A stretch of DNA of 64,000 bases from Cinnamomum chago (GCA_038049695.1 CP142458.1:46777001-46841000); one strand, 5' to 3'. Shown: positions 22,342-33,843, numbered from the stretch's first letter. Program-made: numbers and translations. Notes: generated by a model from the sequence alone, not told the origin.

Positions 22342-23176
22342 TATTTATATTGTATATATGATTTACGTTGAATCTCCTCACCTTGTGTGACTGAGATCAA
22401 CGTCCCGTTATACTGTTGTCACCTTAGTGACAGAGGACTTAGCTTTATGTGATTTCCATCTTGCTAGTTCCCGATTCCTTGGTTACCTTATATGTTTTAT
22501 CTTATTTGCCCGTTTTCTAACAAATGATTTATCTACTTTATGAGAGTTCTTGTTTAAACAGATTTCTATGATTTTTAAGGTATTTCCTTTATTATTATAT
22601 GTTGTTGTATCTTTCATTCTCTTGTCAGACCGTTGTGTCTGACCCATTTGCTTTGGTACTCAGGTCCCGTTGCCGGTTTCCTTGAGGAGGAGCCGGAGGA
22701 GGCGGTAGGTGAACCGCAACCTCTAGTCGAGTGGCGTGCTGACGATGTCGTGTAGACATCGGGTTGTTATGAGAAGCGTAACATTTTGGGGAAAACTATT
22801 TAACCATCCATTGGGTGATTATTTTGTTTATATTGGCCTTTGTTGGCCTCTAATTTTGGAGAATGTATATAAGTGATCTTTTGTTAAACTTTAACTTACT
22901 TTTGGGAAACATATTATTTGATCATTGCTCATTCTGATACAGTAATTTATACTTGATGTTAGTGCTTTCATGACTAGAGATAGTCTTCACTATTGATTTG
23001 CTACACGCTTCCGCATTCAAAAAGAAATATATGTTTATGGTTATGATATCCTCACAGCGGACACCTGTGGGAAATTAAATAAGTGTATGTTATCATTTAA
23101 ACAGATGTGACGTGGATCATCATTTAGTCCCGACTCCGGATCGGTTCCTTCGGGGGCCCGGTCCGGGGTTGCGACA

Positions 23177-23181
23177 TTCTA
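23177..23181. repeat. Target duplication of Tekay solo LTR, right
   Basis: TTCTA directly after the terminal ACA at 23176. Confidence 0.93.
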
Positions 23182-23345
23182 CACACAACTTGTTTCCCTA
23201 CTAGTGTGTTTACTATCAGAATGTAATCCAATTCACTATGTGTTGCATCAATCATCTTAGCAAAAGTAGGAGATGAAAACGAATGTGTGGATCCAGGATC
23301 AAATAAATTTGAGCTTCTACCCCCCAAACAAGAAGTTTACCTTCC
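23182..23345 (-). pseudogene. pol: Protease N-terminal half
   Basis: Minus-strand LFDPGSTHSFSSPTFAK holds the retropepsin active-site Asp. The frame runs into the solo LTR at 23181 after VGKQVVCR. The gag frame upstream reads into this region out of phase, so a frameshift separates gag and protease. Confidence 0.87.
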
Positions 23346-24622
23346 ACCATGTCTCCTGCAGCTTCAGCATCCGCACGGTTGAGATAAAATAAACGTCCAT
23401 GCATTTGTAGTCTATTCGGTGCTTGACTTTGCCTTCCTTGGGCATGTTTGTTCTGTTGTGGAGGATGAGCATTCTGATTCTGTGTTGGTGGCCTAGCCTG
23501 CTGCTGTTGCTGAGGTGGTCTAACCTGATTCTGAACTGGTGCTTGATTCTGAGGAGCTGCTTGTCTCTGCTGTTGGTTTCTGTTTCCTTGATTCTGAAGT
23601 TGTGGACAATCCTTGATTGCATGGTTCATAGACCTACATTTGAAACAGACACTTGTGGCCTTACGACATTCATGAGTTTCATGGTTCTTGTCATAGTGGC
23701 CACAACCCTGCCTCACTTGACTGTGCTCTTGCTTCAGTTTCTTGTTATGGTGCTGCTTCTGATTCTGCTGCTGGTAGTACTGCTTCCTGTCTTGAACGAT
23801 CAGGTTGTTAATATCTTTAAACTTATTTGCCCTTTTGACCGCCTCATCATATGTAGCTGGTGGAATTACCCCTATTGCATCCCTCATGATAATTGGGTTC
23901 AGTCCTTCCAAGAACTTTGTTATCTTCTTCTGCTCAGTGTCAATCAACTCGGTAGCATATCTAGCCAATCTCTCAAACTTGGTGACATAGTCTAGCATAG
24001 TCATGCTGCCTTGCTTGAGCTACTGGAATTCAATAGCCTTCTGTCTCTTAACATGGGAGGGAATGTACTTATCCTGGAATTGTATCTTGAATGCTGCCCA
24101 TGCATCTTCATTAGCCATTACCGTGTATGGGTCCTTAACTGTTTGCCACCACCGATCTACAAGCCCATAAAACAGTGAAGCTGTGGGTTGACTTTCTATC
24201 TCCCCGTGCACGTAAAGACATCAAAGATTTTCTCGGTGTTAGCCAGCCAATCGTTTGCAATTAACGGGTCCTCATTGCCCGAAAATTCCTTTCGGTGCTC
24301 TCTTCCTGAACCTCTTAAATAGTGCATTAGGGTCATGATCCTTATTATGGATAACAATCTGCGGACCCAAAGGTCGAGGTTGTGGAGCTAGATCTCTGTT
24401 CTGAAGAACTTCCAAGAGTTGCCTCTGGACTTGAGTCATTTCTTCATCTTTCTTTGCTATCTGTTCTTGAAATTTTTCTTGAGTCTTATTTGTCTGCCTT
24501 TGTTATTCTATCATAGCTTGCATGAGTTCTTGAAATTGTGTAGCTGTTGGCGTATTGGTCGTGTTTGACTAATTCTGATTACTGCCTGAAGCATTATTGT
24601 TTGGAAACTTTTTTGGACGCAT
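23346..24622 (-). pseudogene. gag: Gag of the Tekay element, degraded
   Basis: The start ATG at 24622 (MRPKKFPNNNASGS) is in a frame that soon reaches stops. Recognisable blocks are YGLVDRWWQTVKDPYTV (24211-24020), then 24004-23252 with FERLARYATELIDTEQKK, a degenerate first zinc knuckle and a complete second knuckle CFKCRSMNHAIKDC. A Gln/Asn/Pro-rich tail leads to protease. At least two stops lie before the zinc knuckles. Confidence 0.88.
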
Positions 24623-24784
24623 GATGCAGTAAAACAAGGTGTTAGTACACAATAATCATGGTATAAGGGTTTCTAAGGTCGTATACCAAACGAATCTATC
24701 GAACTCAAGAATCCTCACCACGTTCCTAAGACCTTTCTAGTTTCTTTTAAGTGCATGAAACAAGTCCCGCTCTGATACCAGTCT
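24623..24784 (-). other. Leader and primer site of the Tekay element
   Basis: TGGTATCAGAGC on the minus strand at 24769-24780 lies 4 bp inside the 5' LTR boundary. The leader between it and the gag ATG is about 150 bp. Confidence 0.88.
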
Positions 24785-27544
24785 TGTCGTGACCCCGGAA
24801 CGGATCTCAAGCCCGCGACGTTGATTTGTTTGGTTGGTGTTTTTTTTCCCACAGGTTCTCGCGGTGAGGATTCCCGAACACGCGGAATCTGTCTCACACG
24901 ATCAAGTTTGCGGAAGCGTGTAGTAAATCACATCAGTATAAGCACCAATAAAATTTTAAGTGTTATGACAAAATAATATCAAGACATAGTATCACAAGAA
25001 AAAAGTTAACATAGCATTCCCATCATAATTCAAGTTATGAGACTAACACAAAAGGTAGTTAAGTTTAGTTACATCCCACAAGAGGCCAATAGAGGCCAAT
25101 ACAATTCTCAAAATGACAAAGGAAACCCATGACAAAATGAAGGGCAACTCAAGAACCCGCCCGACGTCTAGTTGACATCGTCGGGTTGCCACTCTCGGAC
25201 TGGGGGTGGCTCAAGAGCCTCCTCCGGATGCTCCTCCACAAAGTCAACGTCACCTGTACCTGGGCACCAACATACAAGGATCAAACACGACGGTTTGACA
25301 GGTAATCAATTTAAGCATGAGCATGTAAGTAAGTGTTTAAATAATCATATAAGGACATTTTGTTGAATTGTAAATAGTTACATGACTAAGGTACATTTCA
25401 AAATACGAGCAAAGGTAGCATGAATACTTATAATATCATGAATAGTTACATTCCACAATGAGCCCATCCTTTCTCTATCATTTATAATGAAAAGAGCAAG
25501 CACGCACGACAAGCACGATATACATAATATAATCATGACACGATTCCCACATATACGGGGATTCCGGCCGCGGAACTGGACACGCACAATGTGTAATAAA
25601 ATACACGACCAATCTGCAGATAGTCCACATGTTTAAGGACCCACAGATAGTGGATCAAACTGAAAGGGCAGTCCAAGCTCAGTGGTGTTCACTTAAATTC
25701 ATGAATGCACAGAACACAACGAAACACATATTAAACCAAATCAAGTTTGAAGGGGGAAATCACTTATCATAATTAAACAAGACACGGCTAGCAAGTGGCA
25801 TAAGTATATCTATGCAAAACACGCTTAAGAAGTGACCTCCTTTTTATCCTTGAAACCATTTTCAAACAAGCTTATACTTAACTACAAAATGAGTACACGA
25901 TAATACTTGTTGCATCAAAACTAAAGTTCGAAAGCAAAGTCTATCAAGCGTATTTAAAGGTCTTTGGTTGACCCTTGAGTAATTGAAACCCAAATATTAA
26001 AATTGCAAAGAGAATTGGGTGCCCCCGGTGTTAAAGACATCTCAGGTTTCAATCGTACAATGTCAGGCTAAAAGTCCCATAACATATTCTAGTTTTCATT
26101 CTTGTAGAAATCCTTCTAAAACAACTCATATTGGAGTTTCAGTCACCTCTCGGTCACCTGTCGGTCGACCGAGGTGGAGTATGTCGGCTAGCCGACAATT
26201 GACCGACAGATTTTTCCAGAAAATCTCAGCTCTCGGGAAAGGGAGCCGAACTGAGTTCGGTTGGCTGTCGGTCGACCGAATGGGAATTTCGGTCAGCCGA
26301 CAGCTGACCGACACTGCGCGGACAATGCATTTCAAGTTAGATTTTTACATTTCTTCTTCCCTTCTTCGTATTTCTCCTTCAACTTGCACTTCCCTGAGCC
26401 TACAAGCTCTCCAAGGGATAAAACACACATTTCATAGCACAACTTGAGACATCACATTCTCATTCTTCAATATAAAACAAAATCCCCAAAATTTCCATTC
26501 AAGACCATAGATTTCCAATGAAATGAGAAGAATGAAAAGAAAATAAATCAAATGCACACATGCTATATTCCATCCTAGATTGGTTACTTGCCTTAGTCCA
26601 AGATGTCACAAACCTTCTTCAAGCACTTCCACTCAAGATATTCCAAAGACTACAAAACCCATGAAAACCATAAAAAACTCACTCAAACTTGAAAACAAGA
26701 AACCCATTTTCACAAAAGGGTTTGCAACATGAAAAACAAGATCTTTAGGAACCAAAAAGGCTCCAATAAAAAGATGGGTTGGAGCTCTTACCTAGAAATG
26801 GCCAAACAAGAGAGAAGGAAGAAAATGGAGATCTTGCCCAACTAGAAACTTCAAGAAACTTGTATCAATGGAAAGCTTGGGATGAGAGGAAGAAGATGAT
26901 GGTCTTGGGATTCCATTTGGAGTCTTCTAGCTTGATCCTTCAAGAGAAATAAAGTGGAAAGGAAAGGGCTTCCTCCTCTTGGCTGCTCTAGGGTTAGGGT
27001 TTGAGAATGAAAAGAGGGAAAGAGAAGGAGTTGGCTTAAAACCTTAGCAAATGGGCCCAATGAGCCTAAACTTGCATTAACAAAAACATGATCTTGCGGG
27101 CCTCGAATGAACTCGATGAAGAAGGACAAAATGATCCTCGAAATATGTAGTTTCCAAAAGGTATTTTTTTGACATGGTTTTGAGATTTCAAAATTTGTGT
27201 CCAGATTTGTGCGTAAAAGATAATTTTACCCTTTTTGGTCCAAAACTTGGATTTTGGGCTTCAAACACGAATGGGCTGAAAATGAAAGTTGTAACAACTA
27301 ATAAAACCATTCAAAAGAAATCAAAATCACAATTAAAAATGAAAACCAATACGATCCTCCCAAGCTTACACCTTCACTCAGGCCTTCCTGAGCGTGTCTG
27401 ACTAACACTTACGTTCTCAAAATTCCCAAAGCTATATCTAGGACTAAAGCTAATTATTTCTAACCCAACGATAACTAAAACCACTTAAGATTAAATCCAC
27501 ACTAAACACTCACTAATCGAATTAGTCTAGGTCGGGGTCTAACA
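24785..27544 (-). repeat. 5' LTR of the Tekay element
   Basis: This 2,760 bp LTR runs on the minus strand from TGTTAGACCCC to GGTCACGACA. It holds the empty site for the Tat-type solo LTR (near 25440). Its palindrome cluster is at 26161-26300: TCGGTCGACCGA at 26161 and 26268, TCGGCTAGCCGA at 26184. A TTTTAAG box is at 27035-27041 and a donor-like TAGGTAAGAG at 26785-26794. Confidence 0.92.
26161..26300. repeat. Palindrome cluster in Tekay 5' LTR
   Basis: TCGGTCGACCGA (26161-26172), TCGGCTAGCCGA (26184-26195), TCGGTCGACCGA (26268-26279) and near-palindrome TCGGTCAGCCGA (26289-26300). Pair spacings are 23 and 21 bp. Compared with 15426-15595, one pair has been lost or changed by GACCGACGAGCTGACCGAC duplication. 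Confidence 0.82.
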
Positions 27545-28041
27545 CCGTCTTCCACCATATTTCTGTTGAACCGGTAAAGAGAGATGTTGAAAGTTTCATT
27601 CGTTCTCCTCCGGTGCATTAGAAGATCTCGAAGATGTTCTCTGTATGCTCTAACCAATCATCTGCAGCCAATGGATCCTCTGTGCCTAGAAAGTCCTTCA
27701 GTGCTCTTTTCCAAAACCGTTCAAAGAAAGCATTCGGGTCTTTGATTGATGACTATTGCGGGTTGGGCATGAACCGGTTCGGGCCTTCTTTGCAATACCT
27801 CTAATAGTTGCCTCTGCATATCTGCCAATTCTCTGGCATGATCTTCCTCTCTCTTTGCCATTTGCTCCTGTAGCCTAGCCTGATTCTCATTAGCATGACG
27901 TTGTTGACCAATCATTGCCTGCATCATCTGTTGGAACTGATTCTGCATAGTATTGTCAACAGTATCCTCTTCAATCGGTCCTGTATGATCACTGTTACTT
28001 GCAGTGGGATTGCCGTTTATCGGTTGCTTACGGGGTGGCAT
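27545..28041 (-). pseudogene. gag: Tekay gag N-terminal fragment
   Basis: The ATG at 28041 opens MPPRKQPINGNPTASNSDH, followed by a coiled, charged segment (QLLEVLQRRPEPV) and, with frame breaks, the EDPLAADDWLEHT-like region and MVEDG near 27545. There it is cut by the neighbouring LTR. It closely resembles the gag at 39670 on the plus strand. Confidence 0.87.
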
Positions 28042-28198
28042 GATGCTGCAAAATAAGTTGTTAGCACATAATAATCAAATGAAGGGTCACATATTGCTCA
28101 CACGATACTAGCTAACGAAGAGTCTAACGAATCCTCGCCACGTCCTTAGGATTTCTAGTTTCTTTTAATTGCCTGAAACACGTCTTTGATACCAGTTC
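28042..28198 (-). other. Leader and mutated primer site
   Basis: The minus strand reads GAACTGGTATCAAAGACG from the LTR boundary, so the primer site is TGGTATCAAAGAC, altered from TGGTATCAGAGC. A short leader to the ATG at 28041 follows. Confidence 0.75.
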
Positions 28199-30159
28199 TG
28201 TCGTGACCCTAGACCGGTTCCACAGAACAAATCCGGGATCGGGACTAATGTGAAGTGATGGTGAGGAGGTGCACACATTTATTTAATTTCCCACAGGTGT
28301 CCGCGGTGAGGATATCACAACAACATAGTACATTTTTGTTTAGTGTGGAAGCGTGTAGGAAATCAAATTAGAAATTCAACTCTAGTCATAAAGGCGATAA
28401 CACATGTATAAACCAAGTATCAGAATGAGCAATGATCACTAGTGTTTTCCCAAAAGAAGTATTAAAGTTTATACAAAAGATCATTTGATTATGTTTCCCA
28501 AAAATAGAGGCCAACAAGGCCAACATAAACAAAATATAGTTCTCAAAAGAATAATTATCCACAACCCAAAATGTTACGCATCTCCAACTACCGAATGTCT
28601 AGATGACAACATTGGCATGCCACTCAACTAAATGTTGCGGTTCTCTGACCGCCTCCTCATGCTCCTCCTCGGGGTAACGGACATCGGGACCTGAGTACCA
28701 AAAATGGGTCAAACACGACAGTTTGATAGATGGGTGAAAAGATATGACAATATAATAATAAATGAATTTACCTTTAAAAGCATTTAAACCAGTTTAAATA
28801 ACAATTTTCATAAAAGAGATAAATCATTTATTCAAAAGCAAGTATGCAATGTAAATCATATAAGGTGACCAAGGAAACGGGAAATAAGAAAGATGACAAC
28901 CACACAAACCTAAGTCCTCTATTACCGAAGTGACAAGAGCATATCGGGACGTTGATCTCAGTGACCGAAGTGAGGGGATTCAACGAAATATACATATACA
29001 TATAATAATACGGGACATGATCATGGTAGCGAGCCGGGCATCGGGAACCATGGTGGCGAGCCGGGTATCGGGAACCACGATAGCAATTCGAGGTATCGGG
29101 ACAAGACCACGGTAATAACCGGGTAGCAAGATCCAAACTGGAGCTGGCGGGACAAGAGGGGGATCTCCAAGTCAGTGGATCAGACCAACAAGGTTATCCA
29201 AGCTTAGTGATGCCGACTCATAGGTCAAATAACAAAATTCAAAACATGTATAAAATACATCAAGTACAAGTATGTAAACAAGCGGGACAGGGGTGCTCAA
29301 AGGCACAACTGTTATATCAATCCGGGCATGTATATCGGGGCTAGCAAATTGCTACAGTTGCAATTTCAATGTTTTTAGGAGTGCATAGGAAATTCGGGGA
29401 TAATGAAATGCAATGAACTTTCAAAATCTCAAGACAAGTATCGGGGTTAAAGACTAATTCAAAGTGAATAGGGATCCCGTATGTCTATATCCATAAAGAC
29501 TCGGTACTCCTTGAGTTTGGGGACATTCCGGGGTCCTTATACACTTCGGGGATTTCAAAACTATAATGAATCTTTATGAAGTGGTTCCTTTCTCAAACGG
29601 GCTTCATATAGCGTTTCCCCATATCTCCATCTCATTGGGGCTCTCAACAAACCTCTCCCAATCATTCAAACATTTCATTTTTACTTCCAAAGTAGCCCCA
29701 GGTGAATAGTACCCATCGCTCGAGCGGACCTGGAGTTTGCTTGAGCGGTGAGCTCTCTGGAATGACTTTCTGGGTGGGTTCGCTCGAGCGAAGTTGAGTT
29801 CGCTCGAGCGAACTCATCCAGTTCAGGTTGGCTCGAGCGAAATTTTAGTTCGCTCGAGCTAACCATTCTTTGGAATGGGTTCTGGGAGGGTTCGTTCGAG
29901 CGATATAAGGTTCGCTCAAGTGAACTGTCCACTAGAATGGTTTGAACCCCTTTCTGGACACTTCGCTCGAGCGATCTGCAAGTTCGCTCGAGCGAACTGT
30001 CTAGAAACTGGTTCCGGGACAGTTTTGCTTCTCCTCCTTTCCCATCCTTTTACAACCCCTTTTTGAGCCCCTTCCATACACCAAATGAAGAGCTCAAAAA
30101 CCTTTCCAAACCATCCTTAAATCTTCTACAACATTCATTCCATCCTCCTACAATCAAAT
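28199..30159 (-). mobile_element. Truncated Tekay-type LTR (5' LTR of the gag fragment)
   Basis: The plus-strand left boundary is TGTCGTGACCC. The sequence matches the reverse complement of roughly the last 1.95 kb of 20063-23176, including a CGCTCGAGCG array (29717-29993) and CCCGATACC-type repeats. The first part of the LTR is missing because the Tat-type LTR starts at 30160; the remainder would lie beyond that element. Confidence 0.9.
29717..29993. repeat. Array of ten CGCTCGAGCG-type palindromes
   Basis: Copies begin near 29717, 29738, 29781, 29801, 29830, 29851, 29893, 29913, 29963 and 29984. They form five pairs with 20-22 bp spacing and larger gaps between pairs. Some copies have single changes (GGCTCGAGCG, CGCTCAAGTG). 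Confidence 0.9.
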
Positions 30160-30318
30160 TGTTGACACCAAAAATGTCACATTGCCTCCTCAACATCAAG
30201 AAGCTGCATCCTACTACAAAACGAGCAATGCTACTTCAAGCATCAGATCTTGCCAGAATCAAACAAAAACTGCAGGATCCTTCAAGACAGCCAAAAGAGA
30301 GGTTCACATGAAGTTTCG

Positions 30319-30941
30319 TGTCATTCCAACATCATTTGGCCTAACTTCACTCCTCCGGCAGCCAAACTGGAGTTCTTGGCGGCGACGGGGTAGAAGACAT
30401 CAAAACTTCGATTAGAGCCTACGGATGGTCTCAAAATAACTCCAAAAGGCTCCATGCCAAATTTCAAGTCAAACCGACAACGTTTGACCCTCCATCAACT
30501 CTCGAGCAGTAAAATCAAGCCTCTCGACGGCGAGAATCACCGAGGCCATCACTCATCAAACAGAGCACGTGGGTGGCTTCAACATGCTTTTAAAGGGCTG
30601 CACACCAAATTTCACTTCATTCTGACAACGTTTGACCCGACTTTGGCGCTCCGAAATAAAATCAAGGCTACCGGCGGCGGAGCACCTCGGGACCATGACA
30701 TCCAAAACGGAGCCAACAGATCGTCTCAAAATGACTCCAAAAGGCTCCCTATCAAATTTCAAGTTAATCAAACATCGGTTGACTGCACATTAACGAGGGC
30801 ATCTTTTTCACGGCGAAATCAAATCTACTGGCGACGGGACCCCACACGGCTTCAAAACTCAAACGAAAGCCCATGGTTGGTCCTATCTACTGCTCAGCGG
30901 GCTTCACCTCAAATTTCAGGTCATTCCGACATTGTTTGACC
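30319..30941. repeat. Five 23-bp dyads at 147-157 bp spacing
   Basis: Positions 30319, 30467, 30614, 30762 and 30919. The last has arms GGTCA and TGACC extended by partial pairing around the CGACAT core. Spacings are 148, 147, 148 and 157 bp. Confidence 0.85.
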
Positions 30942-31151
30942 TAGTTTCGACTCTTGATGGAAAATCGGCTACAAAGTCTTTGGCGTTTCCAAAAAAAAAA
31001 TATAGGAAACTTTGTGCTCCGATTTGTATGGATTCTTGTCAGGTTTTCTTTAGGACAATCAAGCCAATAAATGAGGAGAAAAATACAGGAGAAAAAAGCA
31101 TAAAAAGACCAAAAAACGGCAGAGAAACGGCGACTGAAAAAGGAAAAATCC

Positions 31152-31225
31152 CCATGGTCGACGGCACCCTTGGCCCGGCGACCCCAACCCATGGTCGCCG
31201 GCGACCATGGAAATCCGGGTCGCCG
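31152..31225. repeat. Palindromic CCATGGTCGCC cluster with a perfect 22-bp palindrome
   Basis: CCATGGTCGAC begins near 31152. At 31189-31210 the 11-mer CCATGGTCGCC is immediately followed by its exact reverse complement, a perfect 22-bp palindrome. A further GGGTCGCCGG lies at about 31217-31226. Confidence 0.9.
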
Positions 31226-31920
31226 GATTTGTCGTCGGGTGGCCCGTTTTTCGCCCTTTCCGCTTTTCGAGAGTTCTACCCTTGTGGTTTTCTGAAAATT
31301 TGATTTTTTATGCTCGAAATCGACTGATCTTCATCAACATTTCGGATCCGCTGTCAAGAGCATGTAATCATCATTGATCGCTCCAAGATCACCAACCGGC
31401 TGACCAAGAAAGTACACTTTCTGTCTGACCGATCGAGAAATCAACAAGACATGTCACCGGCCCGCTGGTATCAACCAATGTCTGAAGTTGCATCACCATC
31501 CGACATCAAACAACATGTGGATCCATCGGCGATCATCACAGCAAGAATTCCAAAAGACATGGCACGGCCCGCGACTCTTCAAATGCCCTCGCGACCACTT
31601 AATGCTGTTAATTGACTCGTTTTATGACAACTTAATGCGGTCATTAACCCATTATTTTGTACGGCCCAATCAAAATCAAGCAAATGGGAGTTACAAATCC
31701 AAGTAATCATGGCATTAAAACCATGAAACTCCCCTCATCATGGAGATTAAGGGTGATTAAATGCCCATCATTCTCCACCGGCCAATCATAAGCCAAGGAA
31801 TAGAAGTTACAAAATCAAGAATTAAAACTTGTAACTCCTCCCATCATGGAACATCAATGCCATCAATTCCCTCATCATGGGTCATCAATCCCATAAATCA
31901 CCCCATGGCTAACAAGAGCC

Positions 31921-31930
31921 TATAAAAAGG
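31921..31930 (+). promoter_or_regulatory. TATA box of Tat-type 5' LTR
   Basis: TATAAAAAGG, at the homologous position to 13898. Confidence 0.6.
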
Positions 31931-32742
31931 GGGTAATTCCAAGAGATCCAGAGACAGACATATACACACGAATAGAGAGAGATACGTAGACAGAGAGAGA
32001 TCCATACTCACAGGCAAGGAAGAAAAACTATGAAGAAATCCTGCCACTCTGTTGCTGAAACATTACAAGGTGATCGAAGTCCCTTGGGGGGCCATCCCTT
32101 CAAGGTCTCCTCCCTCCTTCTATCCAACATGGCCTAAACGCGGCTTTTCAGCTTGTTTACTCGCTTTTTCATTGGATATAGGACCTCCCCTTGGTTTTTA
32201 TCCTCTAAAAAATTTGAGGTCCAAGCCAAGCCAAAGAATCAAAGCATCAAGTGTTCTCATCTGAAGGACGATGGCGAAGTCGATACATGACTTGCGACTG
32301 TCAATCTGAACGAGTCCCCGCAATCTCCTGAGAAGTCAAATCCCTTTTCTTACTTTTCTATTGTATTTTGTATTCTTTGTAAAGAGATAAAAAGATCACA
32401 TTTCTTGTCTTTCATTATTGATGAGATTTGTAAATCGCATTTCACAGCACAAATAGCACAAAAATCACCTTTCACGGCAAACAAAATGAAATCGTCTCTC
32501 ACGGCATTTAAAAATTGTGTATTTTTTTTAAAATATATGTGCAACAGAAAGTTAGAAAGAAGAACTGATTTCCTTTCTACTTGTGAAGGTGAATCTCCGG
32601 ATCACCACTTCAAATTTCAAGTAGAATAGAAAATCTGGCATACCCGTACAAAAAATGTTGACGACTCGCTTTTCCTCCTCCGCCATACTCCCGGCAGCCC
32701 CAGGGGTGGGAAGGAGAGGATGAAAGGTCGGAGCCCCCATCA

Positions 32743-33044
32743 AGTTGGCACACCCGGTGGGACACGTTCATTTGAGAACGCGATGCTTGAATTCGTAGGC
32801 TCCTTTCTAGTTGGTGGCCTATGTTGGATCTTGCATAAAAAAAAACATGAGATGAGATTTTTGGAAATTTCTACCTTTGAATTTATCTCCACTCTTTCTC
32901 ATTTCCAAAAAGAAAAAAAGAAAAAAATAAATCAAATTTCTCTTTCTTGGATTTAATTTTGAGAAACTTTGATCCTCTCCTCTTCGAACTTGATAGCTCA
33001 CAGAAATGTTCACAGCTATTGTTCTTATCGGGGAATGGGCCATC
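32743..33044 (+). other. Primer site and leader of the Tat-type element
   Basis: AGTTGGCACACCCGGTGGGA directly follows the LTR end, in the place of a tRNA primer site. I cannot name the tRNA with certainty. The A-rich leader beyond it has no ORF and is cut by the Tekay LTR at 33045. Confidence 0.7.
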
Positions 33045-33549
33045 TGTAAGACCCCGTCCCGAGTGACCTCGATTAGTATTAGTTAAGTTGTGTTTTAGTT
33101 CTAAGTGAGTTTAGTGGATTTTGGTTAAGTTGGGTTTGGAATAGCTTTTGATATAGTTTTGGGGAAGTTGGATTGCTTGTGATTAGTGGGGCCCTTTGGG
33201 GGTTCCTTTTTATGACTTTGCATGTGCTTGGGGATTTATCGGAGATTCTTGCATTCATTGTTCTAATCTTGTTTTATTTGTATTGTTAATCCCTACAACT
33301 TTTATGTTGATCCCGTGCCCGTTTGAGATCCCGAAACCCGATGTCATAGCCTTGAGGGCAAAACAGTCATTGTGCACTAAATCTGTACCCAAAACTTGAT
33401 ATTCTCGAAACGCGTGAAACATATACTTTTTGGAAACTAGATATTTCGGCGATCATTTCTTCCTTCTTCGTCGAATTCATCCGAGATCCCGAAAGCTAAG
33501 ATTTCAGCCCAAAGAGTGCCTTAAGTAGTGGGACCCATTTCCATTTGCT

Positions 33550-33558
33550 TATATAAGG
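33550..33558 (+). promoter_or_regulatory. TATA box of plus-strand Tekay LTR
   Basis: TATATAAGG, followed 248 bp later by CAAGTAAGC. Confidence 0.6.
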
Positions 33559-33838
33559 AGAACCCATCTTCCTCATTTCCCTTTTTCCAGCACAAGAGAG
33601 AACCTAGGGTTTCCATTTTATTCCTTCTTACTCTTGCCTCCCATCACCAAATCCACCACCAACCTTGCACAAATTGAGAGGTTGAGATCACCATCTTCAA
33701 CCTCATCACCATAGCTCTCTATTGATACCATTGCTCGAGAAAACCCTCTATTCCAAGATCTTCTTTGAGCTCACCTTGCCCATATGGGGAACCTACAAGT
33801 AAGCAACCTTCCCCATCTGTTAGATTTGTGTTTCTTTG

Positions 33839-33843
33839 ATCTT
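33839..33843. repeat. Target duplication of inner solo LTR, left
   Basis: ATCTT before TG at 33844, repeated at 36944-36948. Confidence 0.93.

Larger units (their letters stand above)
20063..23176 (+). mobile_element. 3.1 kb Tekay-type solo LTR
   Basis: This 3,114 bp LTR begins TGTAAGACCCCGACCCGAG and ends GGTTGCGACA, with a perfect TTCTA duplication and no internal domain. It lies inside the protease gene of the minus-strand Tekay element. Features along it: TATA box 20574, donor-like CAAGTAAGT at 20826-20834, CGCTCGAGCG array 21421-21689, and CCCGATACCCGGT repeats at 22270-22341. The LTRs at 33045-39509, 33844-36943 and, on the minus strand, 28199-30159 are related. Confidence 0.95.
11635..27544 (-). 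mobile_element. Tekay/Del-type chromovirus with two nested solo LTRs
   Basis: This is a minus-strand Ty3/gypsy element: 5' LTR 24785-27544, primer site 24769-24780, gag, protease, RT, RNase H, integrase with chromodomain, polypurine tract just inside 16802, and 3' LTR 11635-16802. Two later insertions interrupt it: a Tat-type solo LTR (12296-14715) and a Tekay-type solo LTR (20063-23176). Corrected for these, the LTRs are about 2.74 and 2.76 kb and differ visibly by several percent. Many stops and frameshifts make it inactive. The outer flanks (CCGTC on the right, primer-site sequence on the left) show no target duplication. That fits a tandem or recombined element sharing an LTR with the 5' fragment at 11390-11634. 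Confidence 0.9.
30160..32742 (+). mobile_element. 5' LTR of a Tat/Ogre-type element
   Basis: This 2,583 bp LTR begins TGTTGACACCAAAAATGTCA and ends CCCCCATCA. It is followed by a primer-site-like sequence and leader, so it is a 5' LTR rather than a solo. It shares with 12296-14715 the periodic dyads (30319-30941), a palindromic GC-rich cluster (31152-31225), a TATA box (31921) and the short CACGGC repeats near the end. Its internal domain is cut off at 33044 by the Tekay LTR. Confidence 0.9.
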
